From assembly GCA_022561975.1 (NCBI GenBank), contig JADFQD010000004.1:1-58451 (forward strand): DNA of 58,451 nucleotides, in the 5' to 3' direction. Made by a program: the position numbers and the translations under genes. The notes under the pieces were generated by a model. It was not told the DNA's origin, did not search any database, and was given only the letters and a program-made list of their open reading frames with translations. The stretch comes from Acidobacteriota bacterium (GTDB lineage: Bacteria; Acidobacteriota; Thermoanaerobaculia; Multivoradales; JAHEKO01). Below are positions 33,266-41,887 of the stretch, piece after piece. The stretch's first letter is position 1. Every line of letters starts with the position of its first letter.

Positions 33266-33763
33266 ATGGGTCGGTGGGCGACTTTGGCCGTGTCTCTCGT
33301 GCTGGGGTCGGTCTGGGCCTGCGGCTCGGTCCCGACCACTCCAACCCGAGGTCGAGGTTCTTCGGGCGAGACGGCGCGGGACTCCGCGCGCGTGGTCGCC
33401 ATCGCCCGTTCGCTGCTGTCGACCCCGTACCTTTACGCGGGCTCAGACCCCGCGGGTTTCGACTGCTCGGGTCTGACCTCATACCTATTCTCGCAAGTGG
33501 GTCTCCGGTTGCCAAGAACGGCGCAGGACCAGGCCTCGGCGGGGGGCTGGATCGCGCCGGATGAGCTGTCGGGCGGCGACCTGATCTTCTTCGGCGACCA
33601 CCGCGCCAAGCCCTATCACGTCGGACTCGTGGTCTCGAGCCCGGGCGAGCCGCTCACCATGATCCATTCCTCGACCTCGCGCGGCGTTATCGAGATCGCG
33701 GTTCTGACCAATTCGTATTGGCTGTCACGGCTCCGCTTCGGGCGGAGGGTTCTGGCGGACTGA
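33266..33763 (+). CDS. NlpC/P60 peptidoglycan endopeptidase lipoprotein
   Basis: This 165-residue protein begins with a lipoprotein signal (LVLGSVWAC, Cys19). The NlpC/P60 domain has catalytic Cys67 in GFDCSGLTSYLF and His118 in PYHVGLVV, plus RTAQDQ and GDLIFFGD. It should cleave D-Glu-to-diamino-acid bonds in wall peptides from the periplasm. The start is fixed by the signal peptide. It is divergent from purB with 73 bases between start codons. Adjacent rlpA also acts on peptidoglycan. Confidence 0.9.
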   Translation: MGRWATLAVSLVLGSVWACGSVPTTPTRGRGSSGETARDSARVVAIARSLLSTPYLYAGSDPAGFDCSGLTSYLFSQVGLRLPRTAQDQASAGGWIAPDELSGGDLIFFGDHRAKPYHVGLVVSSPGEPLTMIHSSTSRGVIEIAVLTNSYWLSRLRFGRRVLAD

Positions 33764-33803
33764 GTCGCATCCCGATTCTCAGCGCCGGGTTTGCTCTCGC
33801 AAG

Positions 33804-33973
33804 ACCAGTTGGGAGGGGACACGAAGGAAGGTGCGTCCCGTACGACAGGGGGGGTAGCAACTCGTGCAAAACCAGTTGGGAGGGGACACCAAGGAAGGTG
33901 CGTCCCGTACGGCAGGGGCGGCAGCAACTCGTGAAGAACCAGTTGGGAGGGGACACCAAGGAATGGTGTCCCC
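33804..33973. repeat. Three 67-base direct repeats with GGGGACAC hairpins
   Basis: The sequence ACCAGTTGGGAGGGGACAC begins at 33804, 33871 and 33938, a period of 67 bases. The first two copies are near full length; the third stops after a perfect hairpin (GGGGACACC 33949-33957 pairing with GGTGTCCCC 33965-33973, 7-base loop). The other copies hold imperfect versions (GGACAC/GTGCGTCC). It resembles REP-type palindromic repeats linked to Y1 transposases, but no transposase lies nearby. It fills most of the gap between the NlpC/P60 and arginine deiminase genes. Confidence 0.85.
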
Positions 33974-34031
33974 GATAGAATGCCGGGGCTCGCCTCGTCT
34001 CGAGCAAAACGACGCGCGGCAATCACACCTC

Positions 34032-35309
34032 ATGACCATTCGCGTTGATTCTGAAATCGGCAAGCTGCGCCGCGTTCTCGTGCATCGTCCCGATCGCGAG
34101 ATCGACTGGATGGTGCCTCGGATGATGGAGCAGCTGCTCTTCGACGACATCCTCTACGCCAAGGAGGCGCGGGCCGAGCACGAGGATTTCTGCAGCGTCC
34201 TCCAAAGAGCCGGCGTCGAGACGCTGGAGGCGCAGGACCTGCTCGTCGAAGTTCTAGCCGAGCCTATGGCAAGAGAAGAACTGTTCGAGGACCTGGGGCG
34301 GAACGGCGAGCTTCCCAGGCAGGGGCGCAGCGTCCTCGAAGATCTCGAACCTGCCGCACTGGCGGCCGCGCTGATCGCGGGACTTCGCCACGAGGACGGT
34401 TACCACAGCGCCGAAAGCGTGCTCTTCGACCTGACGCCGATCCCGAACTACTTCTTCCAGCGCGATCCGCAATCGGTCCTCGGCGACCGGGTGATGATCT
34501 CCTCGATGGCCACCGCTGCGCGGCGCCGGGAAGCCCTCCTCGCGAAATCCATTTTCAGCCATCATCGCTTGCTTTCCGGACATTCGGGTCTTTTCCCGAT
34601 GGCGGACGGCGAGACCGGCGCCGGCTTTCTCTCCGGCGGTGAGCCCCCGACAATCGAGGGCGGCGATGTGCTCGTCGCCAGCTCCGAGATTCTTCTGGTC
34701 GGCATCAGCCAGCGCACCAACCGGCGTGGCGCCGAGAGGTTGGTCGAGTACCTGCGCCGGAATGCCGGCAGCTTCCGCCACCTGATCATGGTCGATCTGC
34801 CGGCGCGGCGCTCGTACATGCACCTGGACACGGTGTTCACGCTGATCGACGATGGGCTCTGCCTGGCGTATCCGCCGGTCATCGAACCCGGCCACCAGCT
34901 CACCGGCCGCGCCTTCTACGTGGATCTGAGAGCCGAGGAGTTCTCTTTGATGCTTCGCCCCTCGCTGCTCGAGGCGCTCGACCAACTGGGCATGAGCCTC
35001 GATGTGGTTCCCTGTGGAGGCGCCGGCGACATTCTTTTTCAGGAGCGCGAGCAGTGGACCGACGGTGCCAACGCGTTCGCGATCGAGCCCGGCGTGATCC
35101 TGCTCTATCGCCGCAACCGGCGCACGATCGACGAGCTGGCCAAGCGCGGCTGGCGAGTGGTCTCCGAGGAGGATGTAATAGCCGGCCGTGAAGCGGTGGT
35201 GGGCCGGGGACCCACGGTGGTCACGGTGGAAGGCGACGAGCTGTCGCGAGCGCGCGGCGGTCCGCGTTGTATGACCATGCCGCTCGAGCGCGAGCCAATG
35301 TCAGCTTGA
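34032..35309 (+). CDS. arcA: Arginine deiminase
   Basis: The start is ATG 34032 (MTIRVDSEIGKLRRVLVHRP), giving 425 residues; the frame upstream only translates the repeat. Landmarks are RVLVHRPDREID, YFFQRDP (active-site Asp), EGGDVLV, MHLDTVFTLID (catalytic His) and the nucleophile Cys413 in RCMTMPLERE near the C-terminus. It hydrolyses arginine to citrulline and ammonia. Ornithine carbamoyltransferase follows after 19 bases, so the two can run the arginine deiminase pathway. Carbamate kinase, the third enzyme, is not in the window. Confidence 0.93.
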   Translation: MTIRVDSEIGKLRRVLVHRPDREIDWMVPRMMEQLLFDDILYAKEARAEHEDFCSVLQRAGVETLEAQDLLVEVLAEPMAREELFEDLGRNGELPRQGRSVLEDLEPAALAAALIAGLRHEDGYHSAESVLFDLTPIPNYFFQRDPQSVLGDRVMISSMATAARRREALLAKSIFSHHRLLSGHSGLFPMADGETGAGFLSGGEPPTIEGGDVLVASSEILLVGISQRTNRRGAERLVEYLRRNAGSFRHLIMVDLPARRSYMHLDTVFTLIDDGLCLAYPPVIEPGHQLTGRAFYVDLRAEEFSLMLRPSLLEALDQLGMSLDVVPCGGAGDILFQEREQWTDGANAFAIEPGVILLYRRNRRTIDELAKRGWRVVSEEDVIAGREAVVGRGPTVVTVEGDELSRARGGPRCMTMPLEREPMSA

Positions 35310-35328
35310 TGAGCGGGGAGTTTCTTGG

Positions 35329-36276
35329 ATGATGTCCAAAGATCTGATCTCGATCCACGACCTGTCCGCTAGCGCGGTGAGCGCGCTGCTCGACCTTGCG
35401 GCCGAAGTCAAGGCCGACCCGCGGCGGTTCGCCACCGCGCTTTCCGGCAAGAGCCTGGCAATGCTGTTCGAGAAATCCTCGACTCGCACGCGGGTCAGCT
35501 TCGAGGTCGGCATGTTCCAACTCGGTGGCCAGGCTCTCTTTCTGTCCGCGCGGGATATCCAGCTCGGTCGCGGCGAGCCGATCTCCGATACCGCGGCGGT
35601 CCTTTCGCGCTACGTCGATGGCGTCATGGCACGTACCTTTGCCCATCAGACGGTGCTGGATCTGGCCGCTCACGGCTCTATTCCGGTGATCAACGGCCTG
35701 ACCGACGATCTTCATCCCTGCCAGGCGCTGACTGACTACTTCAGCCTCGGCGAGGTCTTCGGAGGGCTGGATAGGCTTGCGGGGCGCAAGATCGCCTACG
35801 TGGGTGATGGCAACAACATGGCGCATTCTCTTCTTCACGGCGCGCCCAAGGTGGGCATGAACGTTGCTGTGGCGACACCGAAGGGGTACGAGGTCCAGGA
35901 CGCCTATCTGGACAACGCCCGCCGGGATGCCGAAGCTGCCGGCACCTCGGTCGAGACCACCCACGATCCGAGAGCGGCGGTGGCCGGAGCGAGTTGCGTC
36001 TACACCGACGTCTGGGCTTCCATGGGTCAGGAAGAAGAGGCGGAGGAGCGTTTGAAGGCGTTCGAGGGGTTTACCGTGGATGCCGAGCTGATGGCCGCTG
36101 CGGCTCCGGAGGCCGTTTTCTTGCACTGCCTTCCGGCCCACCGCGGCGAAGAAGTTGCGGCCGCCGTCGCGGACGGTCCACAGAGCCGCATTTTCGACCA
36201 GGCCGAGAATCGACTGCATGTTCAAAAGGCGATCATGGTCGAGCTGATGGGCGATCGAAGACGATCGGATTCGTGA
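35329..36276 (+). CDS. Ornithine carbamoyltransferase
   Basis: This 315-residue protein has the carbamoyl-phosphate motif SSTRTRVSFE, HPCQALTDYF, and the ornithine-site HCLPAHRGEEV. A GGGGAG precedes the start by nine bases; a second ATG directly after the first is an alternative. It interconverts ornithine plus carbamoyl phosphate with citrulline. Next to arcA it may serve arginine breakdown (arcB-like) in place of, or in addition to, biosynthesis (argF). The sequence alone does not decide direction, so no gene symbol is given. Confidence 0.93.
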   Translation: MMSKDLISIHDLSASAVSALLDLAAEVKADPRRFATALSGKSLAMLFEKSSTRTRVSFEVGMFQLGGQALFLSARDIQLGRGEPISDTAAVLSRYVDGVMARTFAHQTVLDLAAHGSIPVINGLTDDLHPCQALTDYFSLGEVFGGLDRLAGRKIAYVGDGNNMAHSLLHGAPKVGMNVAVATPKGYEVQDAYLDNARRDAEAAGTSVETTHDPRAAVAGASCVYTDVWASMGQEEEAEERLKAFEGFTVDAELMAAAAPEAVFLHCLPAHRGEEVAAAVADGPQSRIFDQAENRLHVQKAIMVELMGDRRRSDS

Positions 36277-36322
36277 ATCGCAAGGGCAAGATCAAGCCGC
36301 GATTGTCTGGCAAGGCGTCTTG

Positions 36323-36349
36323 GCCTGACCCGTGATGAGAAGGTCAGGC
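36323..36349. terminator. Candidate two-way terminator hairpin
   Basis: GCCTGACC (36323-36330) pairs perfectly with GGTCAGGC (36342-36349) across an 11-base loop, between the convergent ornithine carbamoyltransferase and sulfatase-like genes. There is no strong T-run on either side, so termination is inferred from placement. Confidence 0.4.
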
Positions 36350-36370
36350 TAGCGATTGCTTCCCTTGTGC

Positions 36371-37843
36371 TCAGTTCAAATAGCCGAGCGCCTTCAGAGC
36401 TTCGATCGTCGCGTCGCTTTGGTTCGCCGCTTCGCCGCCTTCCACGATGCGCTTCGGTTGCTTCATCCAGGCGAAGAGTTCGGTGCGTAGGGCCCTGGCC
36501 TCGCTCCGTCTGCGGTCGATGAGATCGCGGGTCTCACCGGGGTCGGCGTCGAGATCGAACAGCTGGTAGGACATTGGCAGGCCCCGCCCGCTCCGCTTCG
36601 GATGATAGATGAGCTTCCACTCGAGGCTTTGAACGCTCCGGTAGTGCATCCAGCCTTGCTCTCCGGACTCAGAGAAGGCGTAACGAAAGCGATCGGAATC
36701 GATGGCCGAATCCACGGCTGAAGCCTTGGTAGGTGGGTGCAGAAAGTCGATGAGACTGGAGCCCTCGAGCCCTTCGACATCACGCTCCGGAGCCACGAGA
36801 TCGCGGAAGGTCGGATACAGATCAATCAGCTCGACCGGCCGCTCGACACGACGCTCGCCATCGATGGCCGCCGGGTACCAAAAAAAGAGCGGCACCCGAG
36901 ACGTGCTGTTGTACGGCAGGCGACCGTGCTTCAACTCGTCGTGCTGCCCGAGACCCTCGCCGTGATCTGACGTGAAGACCACCAGCGCGTTCTCCAGCAG
37001 ACCCAGATCTCGGGCGCGGTCGAGAAACGACCGGATCGCACGATCGACCAGGAGAATATTGGCATCGTATTGCGCGATGTAGTAGTCGAGCTCCTGCCTC
37101 CCGTCGAGGATCTCTTGTCGCGGAAACCAGCTGCCGATTTTCCGCTCGCCGGTGTAGTAGGGGTCCCCTAGAAAGGGGTTCTCGACGCCTTCGGGCTGCA
37201 CATAGGGTGAGTGAGGCTCGAGGTAATGGAGCCAGACGAAGAGCTTTGGATCCTCCAGGTGCGCCTCGAGCAGACGTATTCCGGCGGCCGTGATTCTTTC
37301 GCCGCTCAGGACCTTTCTCCACTGGAGCGGCGTCTTTGGCGGCACCTTTTCCAGTTTCCAGGGCTCGACAAACTCGTCGAACCCCTGGTTCCAACCCAGC
37401 TCCGACGACAACACGGCGTTGCCGATCACGGCCAGGGTCGTGTACCCACTGTCTTGGAATAGCTCCGGAAGCGTCTCGTACTCCCCCGGCAATCGGATGG
37501 CCGCCCGGTGCGTCAGGCTTGTTGTCTGGGGATAGCGCCCCGTGAACATCGAGGCCATCGAGGCGCCGGTCTTGGGCCACTGGGCGATGGCGCGGTCGAA
37601 GACGACACCTTCGGCCGCCAGCGAATCCAGGGACGGTGACGTGGCACGAGGATAGCCGTAGGTGCCGAGATGATCGGCTCGCAGAGTGTCGACGACGATC
37701 AGGAACACTCGGGCCGGTGGCTCGATCGCGGTGTCTTCTCCGCCAGTGCCACCGCCGCAGCCGCTGACCCAGGTCAGCGCCAGGCAGCCGAGCAGGGAAG
37801 AGGCGCCGGCCAGTGGCCGGCAAGGTCGCACCCGGAGCGTCAT
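36371..37843 (-). CDS. Sulfatase-like lipoprotein with TGAS active-site variant
   Basis: This 490-residue protein has a lipobox TWVSGC (Cys29) and an alkaline-phosphatase-superfamily domain with FLIVVDTLRADHLGTYGYP and TSDHGEGLGQHDELKHG. At the sulfatase nucleophile position it reads WPKTGASMASMF, with T92 followed by Gly-Ala in place of x-Pro. It therefore lacks a formylglycine site. It ends IEALKALGYLN, like the other two family members here. It may hydrolyse or transfer phospho-groups on surface glycans or lipids. It is transcribed towards the ornithine carbamoyltransferase gene. Confidence 0.83.
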   Translation of the reverse strand: MTLRVRPCRPLAGASSLLGCLALTWVSGCGGGTGGEDTAIEPPARVFLIVVDTLRADHLGTYGYPRATSPSLDSLAAEGVVFDRAIAQWPKTGASMASMFTGRYPQTTSLTHRAAIRLPGEYETLPELFQDSGYTTLAVIGNAVLSSELGWNQGFDEFVEPWKLEKVPPKTPLQWRKVLSGERITAAGIRLLEAHLEDPKLFVWLHYLEPHSPYVQPEGVENPFLGDPYYTGERKIGSWFPRQEILDGRQELDYYIAQYDANILLVDRAIRSFLDRARDLGLLENALVVFTSDHGEGLGQHDELKHGRLPYNSTSRVPLFFWYPAAIDGERRVERPVELIDLYPTFRDLVAPERDVEGLEGSSLIDFLHPPTKASAVDSAIDSDRFRYAFSESGEQGWMHYRSVQSLEWKLIYHPKRSGRGLPMSYQLFDLDADPGETRDLIDRRRSEARALRTELFAWMKQPKRIVEGGEAANQSDATIEALKALGYLN

Positions 37844-37914
37844 GGCTCGGAATCTATCCCAATCGGTGTAGGTGCCCGTCGGGCTGCTAGCCGGGCCGCT
37901 CGAGACGCGTTGCG

Positions 37915-39084
37915 CTACAGCGACGATTTGCCGAAGTTGGCCGACAGGGTTTCGAGGTCGATCTCGTCGATGACCCCGTCACGATTCAAATCCCAGATCA
38001 AGCCGTAACCGGGGTCCGCGCTGTCGAGTCCGAATCGGAGCGCGAGACCCACCAGGTCGACTCCGTCGACTGCACAGTCGAAGTTCACATCGCCCGGCAG
38101 CACCGTGCGCCCGGTGATGGCGTAGATCGCGATCCCGCGATTGAGGATATTGGGTGGTTCCGCTAGGTCCTGGGCGATTACCCGCAGCACCGCCCGGCAC
38201 CCAAGGGCCTTGCTGCCCCTATGGGTCAGCACCACTTTTGTGGCGTCGCCGTCGCTCTCGGTGCCGTCGGTAACTACGTTGCCGTTGATCAGGAGCTGGG
38301 TCTTCCGCAGGTCGAGCCCGGATCCGTTCTTGAAGTCGTAGACAGGAATCGTGATTTTGCTGCTGCCGGAAATTTCATTGGGCAGCGGTCCGGGCTCGAA
38401 GTTGCCAATGACCGGCGGCTGCGAGTCGATCCCGTTCAGAAGGTCGGCGAAAGCGTCCGTTAGTTTTTCGTAGCCGGCGGCGTTGAGGTGCCCGACCACG
38501 TCCTTTGGATCCTGGTCATAGTAGTCGGCGAAGTAGCCGGGCACGATCTCGGGATCGAAGATATCGTAGGCGTCGGCGAAGCTGAGGTCGCGGCCGACGG
38601 CCAACTCTCGGAGCTCGCCGACGAAGGTGGCCGTGGTCCTGTTGTGCCGGTCGCGCTTAGCCTGCGGTGACCTCGGAATAATCGAAGACAGTACGGCTTC
38701 GATTCCGGCGTCGCGAGTCTTGGAGATCATTGCATCGAGGTTGGCGAGCGTGCTCTCGATCGACAGCTCGCCGGTGAAGATGGCGCTGACGTCGTTGGTG
38801 CCTTCCATCAACAGCAGCACGTCACCACCCACACGGAGGGCCGATTCGATGCGCGACAGGCCGATGGCGGTTCTCTCGCCGGGCTCGCCGAGATTGACCA
38901 CCTCCGAGCCCTCGTCGAGTTTCTTCTCGAGTCTTCGGGGATAGCCCAGCCCCTCCTCGTCGCCGGTTCCGGCCGTGAGTGAGTCTCCAAAGGCCAGGAC
39001 CTTGACCGCCGCCGTGGGACCTGCCATCGCGCAGCCGACAAGCAACGCGGTCATGAGAACAGCTGCCGGCGAAGGTCTCGTCAT
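37915..39084 (-). CDS. Exported SGNH/GDSL hydrolase with dockerin-like C-terminus
   Basis: The start is ATG 39084, sharing one base with the upstream stop (TGATG), giving 389 residues and a signal peptide. The SGNH domain has VLAFGDSLTAG (nucleophile Ser), LLLMEGTNDV (Asn) and GHLNAAGY (His). A beta-sandwich-like region follows. Residues near the end form two Ca-binding dockerin-like repeats: DVNFDCAVDGVDLVGLA and DLNRDGVIDEIDLETLSANF. It is probably an extracellular esterase or lipase acting on polysaccharide esters. Dockerin modules pair with cohesins in cellulosomes, but in other bacteria single dockerins often have unknown partners; no cohesin is seen here. Confidence 0.87.
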   Translation of the reverse strand: MTRPSPAAVLMTALLVGCAMAGPTAAVKVLAFGDSLTAGTGDEEGLGYPRRLEKKLDEGSEVVNLGEPGERTAIGLSRIESALRVGGDVLLLMEGTNDVSAIFTGELSIESTLANLDAMISKTRDAGIEAVLSSIIPRSPQAKRDRHNRTTATFVGELRELAVGRDLSFADAYDIFDPEIVPGYFADYYDQDPKDVVGHLNAAGYEKLTDAFADLLNGIDSQPPVIGNFEPGPLPNEISGSSKITIPVYDFKNGSGLDLRKTQLLINGNVVTDGTESDGDATKVVLTHRGSKALGCRAVLRVIAQDLAEPPNILNRGIAIYAITGRTVLPGDVNFDCAVDGVDLVGLALRFGLDSADPGYGLIWDLNRDGVIDEIDLETLSANFGKSSL

Positions 39085-40148
39085 CAGCGCACCGTGTTCC
39101 ATCGGAGCGCCGCAGATCGGCCCGGACGGGTCCACTGCAGAACGGGTCCGGTCGGGGTCAGCTTGGCGAGGACGGGTCGAAGATCGCCGGCGTCCTCGAG
39201 CCGAGCCCGTCGAAGAACGGGCGAGTCGCCGTCCAAGTCGGTCACCGCCCAGCCTCTGGGCCGAGCGGTGCGGTAGATCACCAAGAGCCTGCCGTCAGAA
39301 CGCGCCAGGGTCGGGAAGACCGATCCGTGAGGGGTCACAGCTCGTTCGCGCCGCCATTCGCCCGAACGAAACTCGCGCGCCAGCAGTCGGTATTCGCCAT
39401 CGTCCATTCGGCCCCAGACCAGGGTCGCCCCGCGGCCCGAACCGGCGAGCACGGGGGTGATGTCCGGCGTTGTGTTGTCGGCACCAACGCGGGCGGGCGA
39501 GGACCAGGTCGCGCCCTCGCGGAGAGTCCAAAAGATCTCGTCGTCCGAGCCGTCGTAGCGACTCCAAGCGAGTAGGATTTCACCGCCCGCGAGCGTGACT
39601 CCGCTGAGACCCGTCTGACTGCCCGGACCGGGTCGGGAGACCGTTTGTGTCGGCCCCCAATCCACCCCGGTCCACTCGGCGAATCGCACCGCCATTGTGC
39701 GCTGGCTCTCGCCCTCGAGCCAAGCAGCGCCGGCCAGCTGACCTTGGTGGACCAGGAGCACGGGCCGCAGCTGGAGCGCCTCACGCTGCTCGAGCGCCGG
39801 CAGCCGGGTGCCGTTGTGTCCGGTGGAGGCCACCAGGAACACGGAGGTTTCGGAGCCAGAGGAGCCGGCGATCTCGGATCTGCGCACGCCGACGGCCACC
39901 CAGCCCAAACCGGTCTCGGCGATGCCGGTCAGGGTCTCCTCGGGGCGGAGGGAGACGCGGCTGCGACCCCGATCACTCTTGACCCGGGCCCAACCCGACC
40001 GCGACAGGAGCACCAAATGGCTCGAGCTGTCGGTGGGCTGGATCGCGGTGACCGGTCCTCGATTCCTGTGGGTTCGGGCCGCGGTCGGCGCGGCGAACAA
40101 CAGGAGGATGACCGGAATCGCGCAAAGCTCGGTGGGCAAGCGGCGCAT
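39084..40148 (-). CDS. Exported protein of unknown function, beta-propeller-like
   Basis: This 354-residue protein has a signal peptide (MRRLPTELCAIPVILLLFAAP), which suggests ATG 40148 over the one 12 bases upstream. The rest is beta-rich with recurring segments such as ILLAWSRYDGSDDEIFW, TLVWGRMDDGEYRLLAR and LLVIYRTARPRG, reminiscent of the blades of sialidase-like BNR propellers. No catalytic motif is recognised. It is coupled to the SGNH hydrolase gene by a one-base overlap, so the two products may act together outside the cell. Confidence 0.7.
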   Translation of the reverse strand: MRRLPTELCAIPVILLLFAAPTAARTHRNRGPVTAIQPTDSSSHLVLLSRSGWARVKSDRGRSRVSLRPEETLTGIAETGLGWVAVGVRRSEIAGSSGSETSVFLVASTGHNGTRLPALEQREALQLRPVLLVHQGQLAGAAWLEGESQRTMAVRFAEWTGVDWGPTQTVSRPGPGSQTGLSGVTLAGGEILLAWSRYDGSDDEIFWTLREGATWSSPARVGADNTTPDITPVLAGSGRGATLVWGRMDDGEYRLLAREFRSGEWRRERAVTPHGSVFPTLARSDGRLLVIYRTARPRGWAVTDLDGDSPVLRRARLEDAGDLRPVLAKLTPTGPVLQWTRPGRSAALRWNTVR

Positions 40149-40206
40149 GGCGGACCGCAAGATCCTACGGTGGCGGGACGGGGGCTGTCAACGGCGGCCC
40201 TTGGGC

Positions 40207-40212
40207 TACAAT
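40207..40212 (+). promoter_or_regulatory. Candidate -10 box for the beta-helix gene
   Basis: TACAAT lies 40 bases before the ATG at 40253 in the context GGGCTACAATCC, close to the context seen at 769-774. The -35 is weak (CTGTCA, 16 bases upstream). The call rests on the -10 match and position only. Confidence 0.35.
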
Positions 40213-40252
40213 CCCGGGGCGATTCCGGCACTCGCCGGATGAAAGTCCTCCC

Positions 40253-41887
40253 ATGAAGCCCCTTATTCGAAGTCACTCCGCCGCGGGTGTGCTCACTGCT
40301 TGGTTCCTGATCGCGGCCTGCGCAGCGCCGGACCTCGGTCCGGTGCCCGAAAATACCTCGCATCTCTGGGGCAAGGACGGCGAGCGCTGGCGCCCGGCCG
40401 AGCGGCTGCCGGACTTCTCACATGCCGGCTATCGCGCCGGCGACGAGCCGATTCCGAAGGTCCCGGTGGTGGCCAATGTCAAGGATTTCGGGGCGACGGG
40501 AGACGGTGTGACCGACGACAGCCGGGCATTCCTCGAGGCGATCAAGACGACGTCGAACGGGGCGATTCTGATTCCCGCGGGCCGCTATCTGATCACCAGA
40601 CCGCTCCTGATCGGCAAGAGCAACCTGGTGTTGCGCGGCGAGAGCCGGGACTCGACGGTGCTCTACTTCCCGAGGACTCTCAAGCAGGCCTTCAAGAAGG
40701 GCAAGGACGGGGGGCCGACCGGGTGGTCCTGGGGTGGTGCTTGGATCTGGGCCAATCCGGACCTGCGCCGCGGTGATTCGAACGCCCCGGTCTGGCATCG
40801 AGGCGAGAGGCTCGCCGAGGTGACCAAGATCGCGCTCAAGGGCCAGACCTGGATCAAGGTCTCGGATACCCGCGGGATTGAGCCGGGGCAGATGGTGAGG
40901 CTGATTCAGCACGAAAGCGACGGCTCGCTGGCGCTCTCGATGCACGCCGGTCATCCGCTGAGGGGCAGGTGCATCATCGACATCCCAGGTTTCCAGACCA
41001 TCAATTGGCTGCTCGAGGTGACTCGTATCGAGGGCAAGAAAGTGCATTTCGACCGTCCCCTTCGGCTCGATGTCAAGCCCGAGTGGAAAGCCCAGCTCTT
41101 CGAGGCCGTGATCGAGATCGAAGAAGTCGGCATCGAGCACCTGACGATAGAGTTTCCCGTGCGGCCGTATCCCGGCCACCATAACGAGCCCGGGGCGAAC
41201 GCCATAAGCCTCGGGCACGCCTACAACAGCTGGGTGCGCGATGTGGCGATCCTGAACGCGGACAACGGCATCTTCTTCTGGTACGCACGCTACTGCACGG
41301 CCCAGAACGTAGTGATTGCCGGTCGTGCCGGGCACTACGGTTTCAATCTGGGCGGCGCCCAGGACAGCCTCGTGACGCGGTTCCGGATCGAGAATCGCAA
41401 CATCCACGACACCTCGCTGAGCAACATGGCCAATGGCAATGTCTACTCCTGGGGCAAGGGACGCAACATCAATTTCGACCACCACCGAGGAGCGGCCTTT
41501 CAGAACTTGAGCTCTAGAATCCACGTCGGCCTTCCCAACCGCCTGTGGGTATCGAGCGCCACGAAGACCGGACATTACACGGCAGCGCACGAGACCTACT
41601 GGAACATCCGTCCCCGGGCGGAGATCCGGAGGCTCGAAACCTGGCCGGCCCAGAACATCATCGGTCGGATAGGCAGGTCCGAGAAGGCTAGGTCGGATCA
41701 GCTCGATCGCTGGCTCGAGCACGTCGATAAGCTCGAGCCCGAGGATCTGCACCTCGCGCAGTGGCACCGTCGCACGAGCCGCCCCATGCCGAAACGGCCC
41801 AGGTTTCCGAAGGCCTTGCCGGAGGGATTGGTCACTAATACCAGCGTCGGGGGCGGAGTTCCTCCGCGCGATCTGGCGCGGAAATGA
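40253..41887 (+). CDS. Beta-helix lipoprotein, pectate-lyase-like
   Basis: This 544-residue protein has a lipobox (FLIAAC, Cys23). VKDFGATGDGVTDDSRAF followed by ILIPAGRYLITRPLLIGKSNLVLRGES is the N-terminal signature of the Pectate_lyase_3 / GH28-like right-handed beta-helix family. Later segments (GIEHLTIEF, NSWVRDVAILNADNGIFF, AQNVVIAG) read as successive helix turns. It probably cleaves or binds a surface or environmental polysaccharide. Its stop overlaps the next sulfatase-like gene (ATGA), linking the two functionally. Substrate and catalytic residues are not identifiable. Confidence 0.82.
   Translation: MKPLIRSHSAAGVLTAWFLIAACAAPDLGPVPENTSHLWGKDGERWRPAERLPDFSHAGYRAGDEPIPKVPVVANVKDFGATGDGVTDDSRAFLEAIKTTSNGAILIPAGRYLITRPLLIGKSNLVLRGESRDSTVLYFPRTLKQAFKKGKDGGPTGWSWGGAWIWANPDLRRGDSNAPVWHRGERLAEVTKIALKGQTWIKVSDTRGIEPGQMVRLIQHESDGSLALSMHAGHPLRGRCIIDIPGFQTINWLLEVTRIEGKKVHFDRPLRLDVKPEWKAQLFEAVIEIEEVGIEHLTIEFPVRPYPGHHNEPGANAISLGHAYNSWVRDVAILNADNGIFFWYARYCTAQNVVIAGRAGHYGFNLGGAQDSLVTRFRIENRNIHDTSLSNMANGNVYSWGKGRNINFDHHRGAAFQNLSSRIHVGLPNRLWVSSATKTGHYTAAHETYWNIRPRAEIRRLETWPAQNIIGRIGRSEKARSDQLDRWLEHVDKLEPEDLHLAQWHRRTSRPMPKRPRFPKALPEGLVTNTSVGGGVPPRDLARK

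Noticed and set aside
33804-33973. Possible CRISPR array
   Set aside because: The 67-base units repeat over their full length, so there are no unique spacers, and no cas genes are present.
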